In this document: positions 27,362 to 37,371 of the stretch, one piece after another
How positions within the stretch are numbered: the first letter of the stretch is position 1
How the letters are laid out: every line of letters starts with the position of its first letter
Source: Streptomyces sp. NBC_00690
GTDB lineage: Bacteria; Actinomycetota; Actinomycetes; Streptomycetales; Streptomycetaceae
Length of the DNA: 64,000 bases
Direction: 5' to 3'
Assembly (NCBI RefSeq): GCF_036226685.1
Contig: NZ_CP109009.1
Coordinates: forward strand, 8,645,501 to 8,709,500
Program-made: the position numbers and the translations under genes
The notes under the pieces: model-generated
Seen by the model: only the letters and a program-made list of their open reading frames with translations
What the model was told of the DNA's origin: nothing
Databases searched by the model: none

Positions 27362-27862
27362 CCTCCTGGGGCACGCATGACGTTCGCACCATGGCTGAGG
27401 GGCGACACCTGACACGGTGTCGCCCCTCAGCCATGAGGAGCCGCGAGCTGGTGGGAACCGCTCTTGGGTCTGGCTGATACCGACCACGTCACACCCTCCA
27501 AGGGTGTTCTGCGAGCGCCGCTGCCCGCCGCCTGTTATCCGCTCAGGGCCAGTCGACCTGCCCGATGAGCAGCAGGTGGGTCGGAACCGCACCGGCGACC
27601 AGAAGACAGTGGGCCGGTCGCATCGAGTGCCTCGTACCACCGTTCTCGGCCACTGCCCCTGTCACCCGGCCAGGCGGGACTTGTGCATGCGTGCCAGCAG
27701 ATCAGGTGGGGAAGGGATCTTCGCGTCCGATGCCCTCCCGGTCCGACGATGTGAGCCTCGCACCCACGACGGGACGCTCACCTGCTTGGTACGGGTTGCC
27801 GGGCGGAGGACTGGGACCGCCGAGAACAGCACCAGCCGTTTCCCGTGGAAGGAACTCCGCCT
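27362..27862. other. intergenic stretch
   Basis: About 500 bases. Apart from the 20-bp hairpin at its start I see no gene or RNA. It must hold the promoter of the next methyltransferase gene, which I could not place. Confidence 0.45.
27390..27435 (+). terminator. 20-bp perfect stem-loop
   Basis: Left arm 27390-27409 and right arm 27416-27435 are perfectly complementary (core GAGGGGCGACACC / GGTGTCGCCCCTC) with loop TGACAC. It lies 28 nt after the stop of DUF574 copy 3. Confidence 0.85.
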
Positions 27863-28792
27863 GTGCACAGGAAGTCGTCCGTCGGTGTCGCCGAACCATC
27901 GCCCAGCCTGCTGGAGCGGATGCCGATCCTCCGGCGCTCGCTCGACCGACTGGAGAGCAAGCCCCTAGCCTTCGGCCTGGTCATGTGGGCGTTCGGGCTG
28001 GCACAACCGGTCTTCCTGGACCATGTCATCACCCCCGAGCCCCGCCATGAGCTCAGCGAGGTACGAACCCTGTTGGAGACGGGACGCCAACGCTACGGCG
28101 AACGCCTCACCGGCTTCCTCAAGCACTCCGAGCAGTTGGCACGCATCCCCCTGCACGGAGTGGAGAAGGGTGCCGTCCCCTACTGGGGCAACACCTGGTT
28201 ACCGCCCCTCGACGCCCTGGCGCTCTATGGAATCCTGGCCGACGAGCGACCGGCCCGCTATCTGGAGATCGGGTCCGGCAACTCCACCAAGTTCGCCCGC
28301 CGTGCGATCGAGGACCTGGGGTTGACGACCCACGTCACCTCCATCGATCCCCAACCCCGTGCCACCATCGACCACCTGTGCGACCGTGTGCTGCGCGTTC
28401 CACTCCAGGAAGTCGATCTGTCGGTCTTCGCCGAACTGCAAGCGGGTGACGTCCTCTTCCTGGACGGCTCGCACCGGCTGCACATGGGATCGGACGTCAT
28501 GCGGTTCTTCTTCGATGTCCTGCCGCGGCTGGCGCCCGGGGTCATCGTCCAGATCCACGACATCATGCTGCCCGGCGACTATCCGCCGTCGTGGCGCTGG
28601 CGCTACTACTCTGAGCAGTATCTGCTCGCGGCGCTCCTCACCGCGGCCCCCGGGCGGTTCGCGGTCGAACTGCCCAACGCCTTCATCCACACCGATCCTG
28701 AGCTGAGCCGCATCGCGGAGCCGCTCTGGCGCAAGCTGGGGGTGACGGACCACCAGAACCCCGGCTCCTTCTGGTGGCGTCACACCGGCTGA
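27863..28792 (+). CDS. class I SAM-dependent methyltransferase (Methyltransf_24-like)
   Basis: Protein of 309 aa, unlike the DUF574 copies. A 60-residue N-terminal segment (LLERMPILRRSLDRLESKPL, then a hydrophobic stretch VMWAFGLAQPVFLDHV) leads to the methyltransferase domain: RYLEIGSGNSTKFARRAIED (SAM loop, about 133-152), TSIDPQPRATID (motif II, about 161-172), GDVLFLDGSHRLHMGSDV (about 195-212). This resembles the Methyltransf_24 group, which methylates small molecules or sugars. GTG 27863 is preferred over GTG 27845 because GGAAGGA lies about 9 nt upstream of it. It converges with the XRE-cupin gene. Confidence 0.82.
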   Translation: MHRKSSVGVAEPSPSLLERMPILRRSLDRLESKPLAFGLVMWAFGLAQPVFLDHVITPEPRHELSEVRTLLETGRQRYGERLTGFLKHSEQLARIPLHGVEKGAVPYWGNTWLPPLDALALYGILADERPARYLEIGSGNSTKFARRAIEDLGLTTHVTSIDPQPRATIDHLCDRVLRVPLQEVDLSVFAELQAGDVLFLDGSHRLHMGSDVMRFFFDVLPRLAPGVIVQIHDIMLPGDYPPSWRWRYYSEQYLLAALLTAAPGRFAVELPNAFIHTDPELSRIAEPLWRKLGVTDHQNPGSFWWRHTG

Positions 28793-28812
28793 CGACAGCA
28801 ACGCTCCGCCGC

Positions 28813-28845
28813 CCGGGCTGCCGCGCTCTTGCCGCGGTGGCCCGG
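28813..28845. terminator. interrupted hairpin between converging genes
   Basis: CCGGGC..CCGCG (28813-28825) pairs with CGCGG..GCCCGG (28833-28845) with a 2x2 internal mismatch. It sits between the methyltransferase (+) and the XRE-cupin regulator (-). Confidence 0.5.
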
Positions 28846-28902
28846 CTCGGGGCCATCTGCCCCGGACGCCTCCGCTCCGAGGAGCGATCCCACGGCACCC
28901 GA

Positions 28903-29487
28903 CTAGCGCGAGCCGCTCCAGGCAGCCGGGACGAAGGTCCAGAGCACTTCCGCCACCGAGGTCCCCGTGTTGCGCCAGTTGTGCGGTTCGCGCCCGGAGA
29001 AGGTGAGCGTGTCCCCGGGGGCCAGGGGCAATGTGCGATCGGTGAAGAACACCGTGAGTTCCCCACTGATGACATGGAGCACCTCGACCTCACAGTTGAT
29101 CGTGTAGAGGTCCTCGCCGCCGTCCGCCCCCGGTTCCAGCAGGGAGCGCAGTACCTGCACCCGTGACTGTGCGCGAGGTGTGATCATGCGGTCGGTGACG
29201 CCGCGACCACCCATGTTGATGTGGGGCGCGTCCGCCAGATGGACCACTTCGATCTCCGCGTCCTCGAAGAGCGAACCCACTGGCAAGGAGAGAACCTGGC
29301 AGAGAGTGACCAGGGTCGCCACGCTCGGTGAGGTCTCGTCCCGTTCGACCCGGCTGACGAAACCCCTGGTCAGACTGGTTGCTGCTGCCACCTGCTCAAT
29401 GGTGAGGCCCTGTGCCTGGCGACAGGCGCGCAGCCGCGCACCGACACGGACCGGGAGCGCGGACGGCTTCGGATGCAGCGCTTTCAT
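28903..29487 (-). CDS. XRE-family regulator with C-terminal cupin domain
   Basis: Protein of 194 aa. Helix-turn-helix at about 15-75 (VGARLRACRQAQGLTIEQVA, then TSLTRGFVSRVERDETSPSV). The cupin-2 barrel follows at about 115-190, with EVEVLHVISGELTVFF and LAPGDTLTFSGREPHNW. Such regulators sense a small ligand in the cupin and repress a nearby catabolic operon. The ureohydrolase operon starts 143 nt away on the opposite strand, so it is the likely target. Start ATG 29487 has GAGGAC about 4 nt upstream; the long in-frame extension to 29670 would run through the operator region and is rejected. Confidence 0.88.
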   Translation of the reverse strand: MKALHPKPSALPVRVGARLRACRQAQGLTIEQVAAATSLTRGFVSRVERDETSPSVATLVTLCQVLSLPVGSLFEDAEIEVVHLADAPHINMGGRGVTDRMITPRAQSRVQVLRSLLEPGADGGEDLYTINCEVEVLHVISGELTVFFTDRTLPLAPGDTLTFSGREPHNWRNTGTSVAEVLWTFVPAAWSGSR

Positions 29488-29573
29488 GAAGTCCTCGCGT
29501 CGGTCGGTCGATCCTCGGCCACCCTTGACAGGGTGATAACCCAGAGCAACACTACCGGAACGCGAGTTGTCTA

Positions 29574-29595
29574 ATAGGCATTCTTTGTTGCCTAT
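29574..29595. promoter_or_regulatory. 22-bp inverted repeat in divergent promoter, operator candidate
   Basis: ATAGGCA (29574-29580) and TGCCTAT (29589-29595) are perfect arms around an 8-bp T-rich spacer. It lies between the XRE-cupin gene and the ureohydrolase gene, 36 bases before the latter. A TTGACA (29525-29530) inside ACCCTTGACAGGGT is nearby. Binding by the adjacent regulator is inferred. Confidence 0.55.
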
Positions 29596-29630
29596 CAGTG
29601 ACTCCCCGCACGTAGAGATCCGAGGCTCCG

Positions 29631-30596
29631 ATGAATGCTCCCGAACCCCCCATCGGCCCACCCGACGCAAGCGTCAACCCCCGCTATGCGGGGATTGCCA
29701 CGTTCGCCCGGCTACCGCGTCTGGAGGACGTCCCACGGGCCGACATCGCCGTCGTCGGAGTCCCTTTCGACAGTGGGGTGAGCTACCGTCCCGGAGCCCG
29801 GTTCGGCCCCGCGCACATCCGTGAGGCATCCCGACTCCTGCGTCCGTACAACCCGGAACAGGACGTCGAGCCCTTCGCCCAGCAGCAGATCGCGGATGCC
29901 GGAGACATCTCGGCCAACCCGTTCCATCTGACCGAGGCCGTGCAGCAGATCGAGACCGCCGCCGAGCAGCTCTCGGCCGACGGGAAGCGACTGCTGACCC
30001 TCGGTGGCGACCACACGATCGCCCTGCCGCTGCTGCGTGTCGCCGCCCGTCGCCATGGACCCGTCGCCGTCCTCCACTTCGATGCGCACCTCGACACCTG
30101 GGACACCTACTTCGGTGCTCCCGTCACCCACGGCACGCCGTTTCGCCGTGCGTCCGAGGAAGGGCTCATCGACCTCTCGGCCAGCACCCACGTCGGCATC
30201 CGCGGACCGCTCTACTCCCGCGACGACCTGCGGGACGACGAGCGACTCGGCTTCGCCGTCATCTCCAGCGTCGACATCGAGACCGAAGGTCTTCCCCGAG
30301 CCATCGAGCGCATGCTCACTCGTCTCGGCGACCGTCCGGTGTACCTTTCGATCGACATCGACGTACTCGATCCCGCCCATGCGCCCGGCACGGGGACTCC
30401 CGAGGCCGGTGGCATGACGAGCCGCGAGCTGCTCGCCATGATCCGCGCGCTGCGGGCGGTCAACCTCGTCGGTGCCGATGTGGTCGAGGTCGCGCCCGCC
30501 TATGACCACGCGCAACTCACGGCCGTCGCCGCCTCGCACGTCGCTTACGAGATCCTCTCGGCCATGACCCCAGCCAGCACCGTCCACGCCGGCTAA
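29631..30596 (+). CDS. speB: ureohydrolase (agmatinase/guanidino-acid hydrolase)
   Basis: Manganese enzyme of the arginase/agmatinase superfamily, 321 aa, splitting a guanidino compound into an amine and urea. The binuclear Mn ligands are in [23 protein letters not shown] and [20 protein letters not shown]-terminal [18 protein letters not shown] is typical of the SpeB branch. Agmatine is the default substrate, but guanidinobutyrate or guanidinopropionate hydrolases share these motifs, so the symbol is by family. First gene of a four-gene operon; start ATG 29631 follows CCGAGGCTCCG. The next gene starts 26 nt after the stop. Confidence 0.88.
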   Translation: MNAPEPPIGPPDASVNPRYAGIATFARLPRLEDVPRADIAVVGVPFDSGVSYRPGARFGPAHIREASRLLRPYNPEQDVEPFAQQQIADAGDISANPFHLTEAVQQIETAAEQLSADGKRLLTLGGDHTIALPLLRVAARRHGPVAVLHFDAHLDTWDTYFGAPVTHGTPFRRASEEGLIDLSASTHVGIRGPLYSRDDLRDDERLGFAVISSVDIETEGLPRAIERMLTRLGDRPVYLSIDIDVLDPAHAPGTGTPEAGGMTSRELLAMIRALRAVNLVGADVVEVAPAYDHAQLTAVAASHVAYEILSAMTPASTVHAG

Positions 30597-30622
30597 CCGG
30601 CCTGTCCACCGGGAGGACAACG

Positions 30623-32071
30623 ATGTCTTCGCCAGAGATCGCGCCCCAGCGCGACAGTGTGATCGAGCAGCACTCGATCGACTACGTACCCAGTTCAGAG
30701 CGCCATGGGAAGGTGTGGCACCAGGGCCCCTTCTGGTTCACCGGCAACTTCGTCCTGCCGACCATGGTCACCGGATTCGTCGGCCCCGCGATGGGGCTCA
30801 GCGTCGGATTCAGCGTGCTCGCCATCGTCCTCGGTGTCGGCTTCGGCACCTTCTTCATGGCTTTCCACGCCAATCAGGGTCCACGGATGGGCCTGCCGCA
30901 GATGATCCAGTCACGCGCCCAGTTCGGTAGCCGCGGTGCCTCCGTCCCGTTCGCCGCGACCGTGTTCGTCTACGTCGGCTTCCTGGTCTTCGACACCATC
31001 CTTGCGGCACAGGGCATCGGACTGCTGCTACCCGACAACAAGCTGTTCTGGTACCCGTTGCTCATCGCCGTCTCCATCGTCATCGCGGTGGTCGGCCATG
31101 ATCTGCTCCACTTCGTCCAGCGCTGGCTGACCTATGCGCTGATCGTCGTCTTCGCGATCCTCACCGTGGTCGCCATCGTGCACTTCTCCTCCACTCCGCT
31201 CGCCGCGGGCGCCCCGGCTGCGGACGCGGGATGGAACACCACAGCGTTCCTGGTGCAGATCTCACTCGCAGCGGGATACAACATCAGCTATTCGGTGTAC
31301 GTCTCCGACTACACCCGCTACCTGCCGGCGAAGGTGCCCGCGGGCAAGCTGATCACCGCGGTCTACGCGGGAGCCGCCTTCTCCGCGGTCTGGCTGATGT
31401 CCCTCGGTTCGATCCTCGCCAGCTACATTCCCAATCCCGACCCGATCCTCGCCCTGCGCGAGGTGGGAGACCTGCTCTTCCCCGGCTTCGGACTGATCGC
31501 AGTGATGGTCTCCGTACTGGCGCTGATCTCCATCATGGGAGTCAACGCCTACGGCGCCATGCTTACGGGAACCAGTGCGGTCGACGGGTTCAAGAAGGTC
31601 CGCCCGACTGTGCGCCTGCGGGTCATCGGACTCACCGTCGTCGGAATCGGCACCCTGATCGTCGCCCTGCTGATCCCCGACGACTACATCGGCAGCTTCA
31701 ACAACTTCGTCCTGCTGATGCTGTACTTCCTCGTCCCCTGGACCGCGGTCAACCTCGTCGACTTCTACTTCGTGCGCCGGGGCGGATACGCCATCGCGGA
31801 GATCCTCAAGCCGAACGGCATCTACGGCTACTGGGCGTGGCAGGGAGTCGTCGCGTATATCGTGGGATTTGTGGCGATGATTCCGTTCTTCTCGACCAGT
31901 TTCTATGTGGGTCCGGTCGCTGACGCCCTGGGCGGAGCCGACTTCTCCTTCGCTGTCGGACTGGTCGTGGCCGGTGGGCTCTACGTCCTCCTGGCACGCA
32001 CCATCGACCATGATGCGGAAGCCGTCGCACGTACGGCCAGCGAGGCAGAGCTGGAGGGAACGCACCGATGA
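30623..32071 (+). CDS. NCS1-family permease (purine/cytosine/hydantoin type)
   Basis: Membrane transporter of 482 aa with about 12 hydrophobic segments. It carries NCS1-type features: cytosolic N-terminus with SIDYVPSSERHGKVW, a first helix with GPFWFTGNFVLPTM, SYSVYVSDYTRYLP (about 226-239) and NLVDFYFVRRGGY (about 376-388). Known substrates of the family are nucleobases, allantoin, hydantoins and related N-heterocycles. Its place between a ureohydrolase and two nitrilase-type enzymes suggests it brings in their nitrogenous substrate. Start ATG 30623 follows GGGAGGACAACG. The last 4 bases overlap the next gene (ATGA), indicating coupled translation. Confidence 0.88.
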   Translation: MSSPEIAPQRDSVIEQHSIDYVPSSERHGKVWHQGPFWFTGNFVLPTMVTGFVGPAMGLSVGFSVLAIVLGVGFGTFFMAFHANQGPRMGLPQMIQSRAQFGSRGASVPFAATVFVYVGFLVFDTILAAQGIGLLLPDNKLFWYPLLIAVSIVIAVVGHDLLHFVQRWLTYALIVVFAILTVVAIVHFSSTPLAAGAPAADAGWNTTAFLVQISLAAGYNISYSVYVSDYTRYLPAKVPAGKLITAVYAGAAFSAVWLMSLGSILASYIPNPDPILALREVGDLLFPGFGLIAVMVSVLALISIMGVNAYGAMLTGTSAVDGFKKVRPTVRLRVIGLTVVGIGTLIVALLIPDDYIGSFNNFVLLMLYFLVPWTAVNLVDFYFVRRGGYAIAEILKPNGIYGYWAWQGVVAYIVGFVAMIPFFSTSFYVGPVADALGGADFSFAVGLVVAGGLYVLLARTIDHDAEAVARTASEAELEGTHR

Positions 32072-32925
32072 CCGCGGCATCCGCACCCACCACCGTCACT
32101 GTCGCGTGTTGTCAGCTGGCCCCACAGGTCGGTCGGACTAGGGACAACCGGGCGCGCATCGAGTCGGCCGTTCGGGCCGCTGCCGGGAAGGGCGCCGACA
32201 TCGTCGTCCTTCCCGAGCTCGCCAACTCCGGCTACGTCTTCGAGGGAGCCGATGAACTGCTCTCCCTGGCCGAGCCGATCGACGGCCCGACCATCAGGGA
32301 GTGGGAGGCACTGGCGAGGGAACTGCGGCTGGTGATCGTCAGCGGCTTCGCCGAGCTGGGTGCGGACGGCCGTGCCTACAACAGCGGCGTCCTCATCGAT
32401 GAGACGGGGCTCCGCGCCGCCTACCGCAAGGCGCATCTGTGGAACGCCGAGAAGACCTGGGGTTTCACTCCCGGCGACCAGCCACCCCCGGTCGTGGACA
32501 CCCCCTTCGGCCGCATCGGGCTGATGGTCTGCTACGACCTGGAGTTTCCTGAGTGGGTCCGCAAGGTGGCGCTCGCCGGCGCCGAACTGCTGTGCGGACC
32601 GGTCAACTGGCCGTTGTACCCGCGCCCGGAAGGCGAACGACCGGGCGAGATCGTCCGGATCCAGGCGGATGCCGCGGTCAACCGGATGTTCGTCGCGGTC
32701 GCGGACCGCGCTGGCCCGGAGCGCGGACAGCACTGGCTGGGCGGCACGGTGATCGTGGACCCGGACGGCTATCCCCTCACCCCACTGCACCTGGGTGAGG
32801 AAGCGATCGTCACGGCGTCGGTGGTGATGTCCGAGGCGCGGAACAAGGCCATCAGCGAACGCAACGACGTACACGGCGACAGGCGTCCGGAACTGTACGA
32901 GCAGATCGGAACGGAACCGTCATGA
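32068..32925 (+). CDS. carbon-nitrogen hydrolase (amidase branch of nitrilase superfamily)
   Basis: Cytoplasmic 285-aa hydrolase with the Glu-Lys-Cys triad: E50 in LPELANSGYVF, K121 in YRKAHLW, C155 in LMVCYDLEFPEW. These contexts are those of N-carbamyl/amide hydrolases (for example N-carbamoylputrescine amidase, omega-amidase, R-stereoselective amidases) rather than true nitrilases. If the first gene makes putrescine or a carbamoyl intermediate, a carbamoylputrescine-type amidase would fit, but this is inference. It overlaps the permease gene by 4 bases and the nitrilase gene by 4 bases. Confidence 0.85.
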   Translation: MTAASAPTTVTVACCQLAPQVGRTRDNRARIESAVRAAAGKGADIVVLPELANSGYVFEGADELLSLAEPIDGPTIREWEALARELRLVIVSGFAELGADGRAYNSGVLIDETGLRAAYRKAHLWNAEKTWGFTPGDQPPPVVDTPFGRIGLMVCYDLEFPEWVRKVALAGAELLCGPVNWPLYPRPEGERPGEIVRIQADAAVNRMFVAVADRAGPERGQHWLGGTVIVDPDGYPLTPLHLGEEAIVTASVVMSEARNKAISERNDVHGDRRPELYEQIGTEPS

Positions 32926-33887
32926 CCACCACCGTAGCCATCGTCCAGCAGCCACCGGCACTCCTCGACCTGGACGAGTCACTGCGCCGTGCCGCCGTCC
33001 ATGTGACGGCCGCCGCCGAGGCGGGTGCGACCCTGGTGGTGTTCCCCGAGACCTGGCTGACGTGCTATCCCGCCTGGGTGTTCGGGCTGGCGGGTTGGCG
33101 GGACACCACGGCCCAGCAGTGGCACGCACGGCTACTGGAGCAGAGCCCGGTACTCGATCACACCGGGGGAGTGGACGACGACCTCGCCCCCGTTCGCGCG
33201 GCGGCGCGGGATGCCGGTGTGACCGTGGTGCTGGGACTGAACGAGCGGCCGGCACGGACCAGCGGCTCGCTCTACAACTCCCTCATCACCATCGGCCCCG
33301 ACGGCCGGACGCTCAACCTGCATCGCAAGCTGACACCGACCCACACCGAACGCATCGTCTGGGCACCGGGCGACGGGGCGGGCCTCCAGGTCGTCGAAAC
33401 CCCGGCCGGCCGCGTCGGCGGACTCATCTGTTGGGAGCACTTCAGTCCGCTGACACGCCAGGCCCTGCATGCGCAGAACGAGGAACTCCACGTCGCCGCA
33501 TGGCCTGACATGCCCGACAGTCATACGATCGCAGCCCGCTCGTACGCACTGGAAGGACGCTGCTTCGTCGTCTCCGCAGGACAGATCCTGTCCACGGACG
33601 ATCTGCCCGCCGATCTGTTCGACGCCTATCGCGCGGGGATCGGCCCGGACGCGGTGGACAGCGGACTGATCTTCACCGGTGGCTCCAGCGTGGCCGCGCC
33701 GGACGGGTCCTGGCTGGTAGAGCCGGTCTTCGACGAGGCGCGCATCATCACGGCGACGGTGGAGCTCGATCAGCGGTACCGGGAGTCGCTCGACCTCGAC
33801 GTCGCGGGCCACTACGCCCGGCCGGATGTGTTCCAGCTCTCCATCGACCGCCGCAGGCGCGATACCGGAGTCACCTTCACCGACTGA
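32922..33887 (+). CDS. nitrilase-type carbon-nitrogen hydrolase
   Basis: Enzyme of 321 aa from a different branch of the same superfamily: E43 in VFPETWLTCYPAW, K136 in LHRKLTPTHTERIVW, C170 in GGLICWEHFSPLTR. The FPETW, HRKLxPTxxER and CWEH contexts are those of true nitrilases (nitrile to acid plus ammonia) and cyanide-converting relatives. ATG 32922 overlaps the preceding stop. Having an amidase-branch and a nitrilase-branch enzyme in one operon suggests a two-step breakdown of a nitrile or amide substrate, or two related substrates. It ends the operon before a 15-bp terminator. Confidence 0.88.
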   Translation: MTTTVAIVQQPPALLDLDESLRRAAVHVTAAAEAGATLVVFPETWLTCYPAWVFGLAGWRDTTAQQWHARLLEQSPVLDHTGGVDDDLAPVRAAARDAGVTVVLGLNERPARTSGSLYNSLITIGPDGRTLNLHRKLTPTHTERIVWAPGDGAGLQVVETPAGRVGGLICWEHFSPLTRQALHAQNEELHVAAWPDMPDSHTIAARSYALEGRCFVVSAGQILSTDDLPADLFDAYRAGIGPDAVDSGLIFTGGSSVAAPDGSWLVEPVFDEARIITATVELDQRYRESLDLDVAGHYARPDVFQLSIDRRRRDTGVTFTD

Positions 33888-34004
33888 CGTACGGGCGGCT
33901 TGCCGGCGGTTCGGAGGCGCCCGCACGGGCTCTTCCCGTTCCCGACGAAGCGTGGGTGAGCCCGGCCGCCGTGCTGTCCGTCAGCCCCGGCAAACTGATG
34001 GGAA

Positions 34005-34043
34005 CACCGCGCACAGCCCTGCGCCATCGGGCTGTGCGCGGTG
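34005..34043. terminator. perfect 15-bp hairpin between converging operon and gdhA
   Basis: CACCGCGCACAGCCC (34005-34019) and GGGCTGTGCGCGGTG (34029-34043) flank a 9-nt loop. It lies 118 nt after the nitrilase stop and 45 nt beyond the gdhA stop, so it can serve both. Confidence 0.8.
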
Positions 34044-34087
34044 CCGCCGCCCGGTGTGGTGCGGTCGACCGTGCGGCTTGAGTGCGG

Positions 34088-35892
<1,805 letters not shown>

Positions 35893-37233
35893 TCACACGC
35901 TCCGGTAGGGCGGAGCCGCCGGCGGCGGTCCCAGGGTGGTGGTGCCGGGCGCCGCCCGGTGACCGAGCCCGGTGCGATACACATCCAGGGCCGCTTCGAC
36001 GCGTCCGCTTCGACGCAGGAGATCGCCGAGCAGTCGGCAGAGATCGGCGAGATCGCCGGTGGCCCCGCTGCGCTCCAGTAGTGCCAGGGCCACGACGTAG
36101 TGCTCCTCGGCCTCCTCGGCGTCACCGCGTTCTTCGGCGATCAACCCCAGGAGCCGGTGTGCACCCCCCGCATGGACCGCCCCGTGCCGGTCGCCCAACT
36201 CCAGGAGTGTGGCCACCAACTCGGCCGCTTCGTCGTACCGGCCCAAACGGCGCAGGACATCGGCCAACTCGACCTCGACCTGTGCGGTGTAGAGCGTGGC
36301 GCGCTTCTCGGTGAGCATGTCCCTCGCCGTCCGCAACTCATGCTCCGCCGAGGGCAGTTCGCCGTTCTGCGCATGGACGTAGCCGCGCATCCAGTGGCAG
36401 TGCGCCAGATCGGTGTGCAGTCTCAGTTGGCGGTAGATCGCCTGGGCCTTGGCCAGGGAGGCGTCGGCGTCGGCGATGCGCCCTTCGGCGAGGAAGGTCC
36501 GTGCGACCTGGCGGTGCATCCCCGCCACGAGCGCTGGATCGTTGACGTGCGGGGTCAGCGCCAGGGCGAGTTCGGCCGCGTGGGCGGCACGCGCGTGGGC
36601 GCCCATGTCGATGTAGGGACCGATGACGGCGGTGTAGAGCAGTACGAGTGCCTCGGGGTCGGCCAGACCGTTCGCGCTGAGCTCATCGATGGTGGATTCG
36701 AGCAGGTAGCAGGCGTACCTCAGCTCACCGGCCAGTAAATGCGCGACGGCCCGGCCACGGATCGCCCTGCATCTGCGGGGGAGCGACTGATCGCCCAGCA
36801 GGCGTTCTGCTTCCTCGAAGTGGCGTCGGGCGGCTTCCAGTTCGCCGGTCTCCAAGCCGCAGTCGCCCAGCCCCAGGAGCGCCTCGGCCTGTTCGGGGAC
36901 GAGAGTCAAGTGCTCGGCGTCCGTGAGCAGCCGACGGTAGAGGACTGCGGCGTCGTCGGCTGCGCCCGTGGCGAGTTGCTGCTGTGCATCGGTCAGCGCC
37001 AGACGAAGCTCCGTCGCCAGTCGCGCCGGACGCCCGGTGGCCAGCTCCTCGAACGACGTCCCGAGACGTTCGGCGAAGAATCTGAGAGCGGTCTCCGACG
37101 GTCTGACCTTGCCCGACTCCAGGGTGGAGACGTACGCCGGAGTGTAGGAGGGGTGGGCCAGTTGTCGCTGTGTCAGACCCAGTTCCTTGCGCAGTCGCTG
37201 TACCCGGCGACCGATCTCGGCCGGCTCGTCCAT
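35893..37233 (-). CDS. XRE-family regulator with TPR domain
   Basis: Protein of 446 aa. N-terminal helix-turn-helix at about 5-65 (IGRRVQRLRKELGLTQRQLA, then YTPAYVSTLESGKVRPSETA), followed by about nine TPR-like helical pairs to residue 430 and a Pro-rich end. The design (XRE plus TPR) is that of peptide- or protein-sensing regulators common in Streptomyces. Start ATG 37233 (MDEPAEIG) lies 3 nt after GAGGGGGTCC. It is divergent from the M64 peptidase gene, with an AT-rich inverted-repeat region between, so it probably controls that gene and itself. Confidence 0.85.
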   Translation of the reverse strand: MDEPAEIGRRVQRLRKELGLTQRQLAHPSYTPAYVSTLESGKVRPSETALRFFAERLGTSFEELATGRPARLATELRLALTDAQQQLATGAADDAAVLYRRLLTDAEHLTLVPEQAEALLGLGDCGLETGELEAARRHFEEAERLLGDQSLPRRCRAIRGRAVAHLLAGELRYACYLLESTIDELSANGLADPEALVLLYTAVIGPYIDMGAHARAAHAAELALALTPHVNDPALVAGMHRQVARTFLAEGRIADADASLAKAQAIYRQLRLHTDLAHCHWMRGYVHAQNGELPSAEHELRTARDMLTEKRATLYTAQVEVELADVLRRLGRYDEAAELVATLLELGDRHGAVHAGGAHRLLGLIAEERGDAEEAEEHYVVALALLERSGATGDLADLCRLLGDLLRRSGRVEAALDVYRTGLGHRAAPGTTTLGPPPAAPPYRSV

Positions 37234-37310
37234 GAGGACCCCCTCGTAGCGTGACTGCCCAGTATTCAGGGCCGGCGGAGCATTGCGCATGTCCCACCCA
37301 CCCCCCTAAC

Positions 37311-37348
37311 TTAAGCACCAAGTTCATTCCGTTTAACAAGTTGCTTAA
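37311..37348. promoter_or_regulatory. AT-rich inverted repeats between XRE-TPR and M64 genes
   Basis: TTAAGCA (37311-37317) and TGCTTAA (37342-37348) are perfect arms. AAGTT occurs at 37320 and 37338 and inverted as AACTT at 37306 and 37347. This AT-rich island in very GC-rich DNA lies 24 bases before the peptidase start, as expected for promoter plus operator. Confidence 0.5.
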
Positions 37349-37371
37349 CTTCTTCTCGGGGAGAGGAACCG

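Noticed and set aside
28903..29670. Longer form of the XRE-cupin protein starting at 29670
   Set aside because: It would run through the divergent promoter and the inverted repeat. ATG 29487 precedes the helix-turn-helix at the usual distance.
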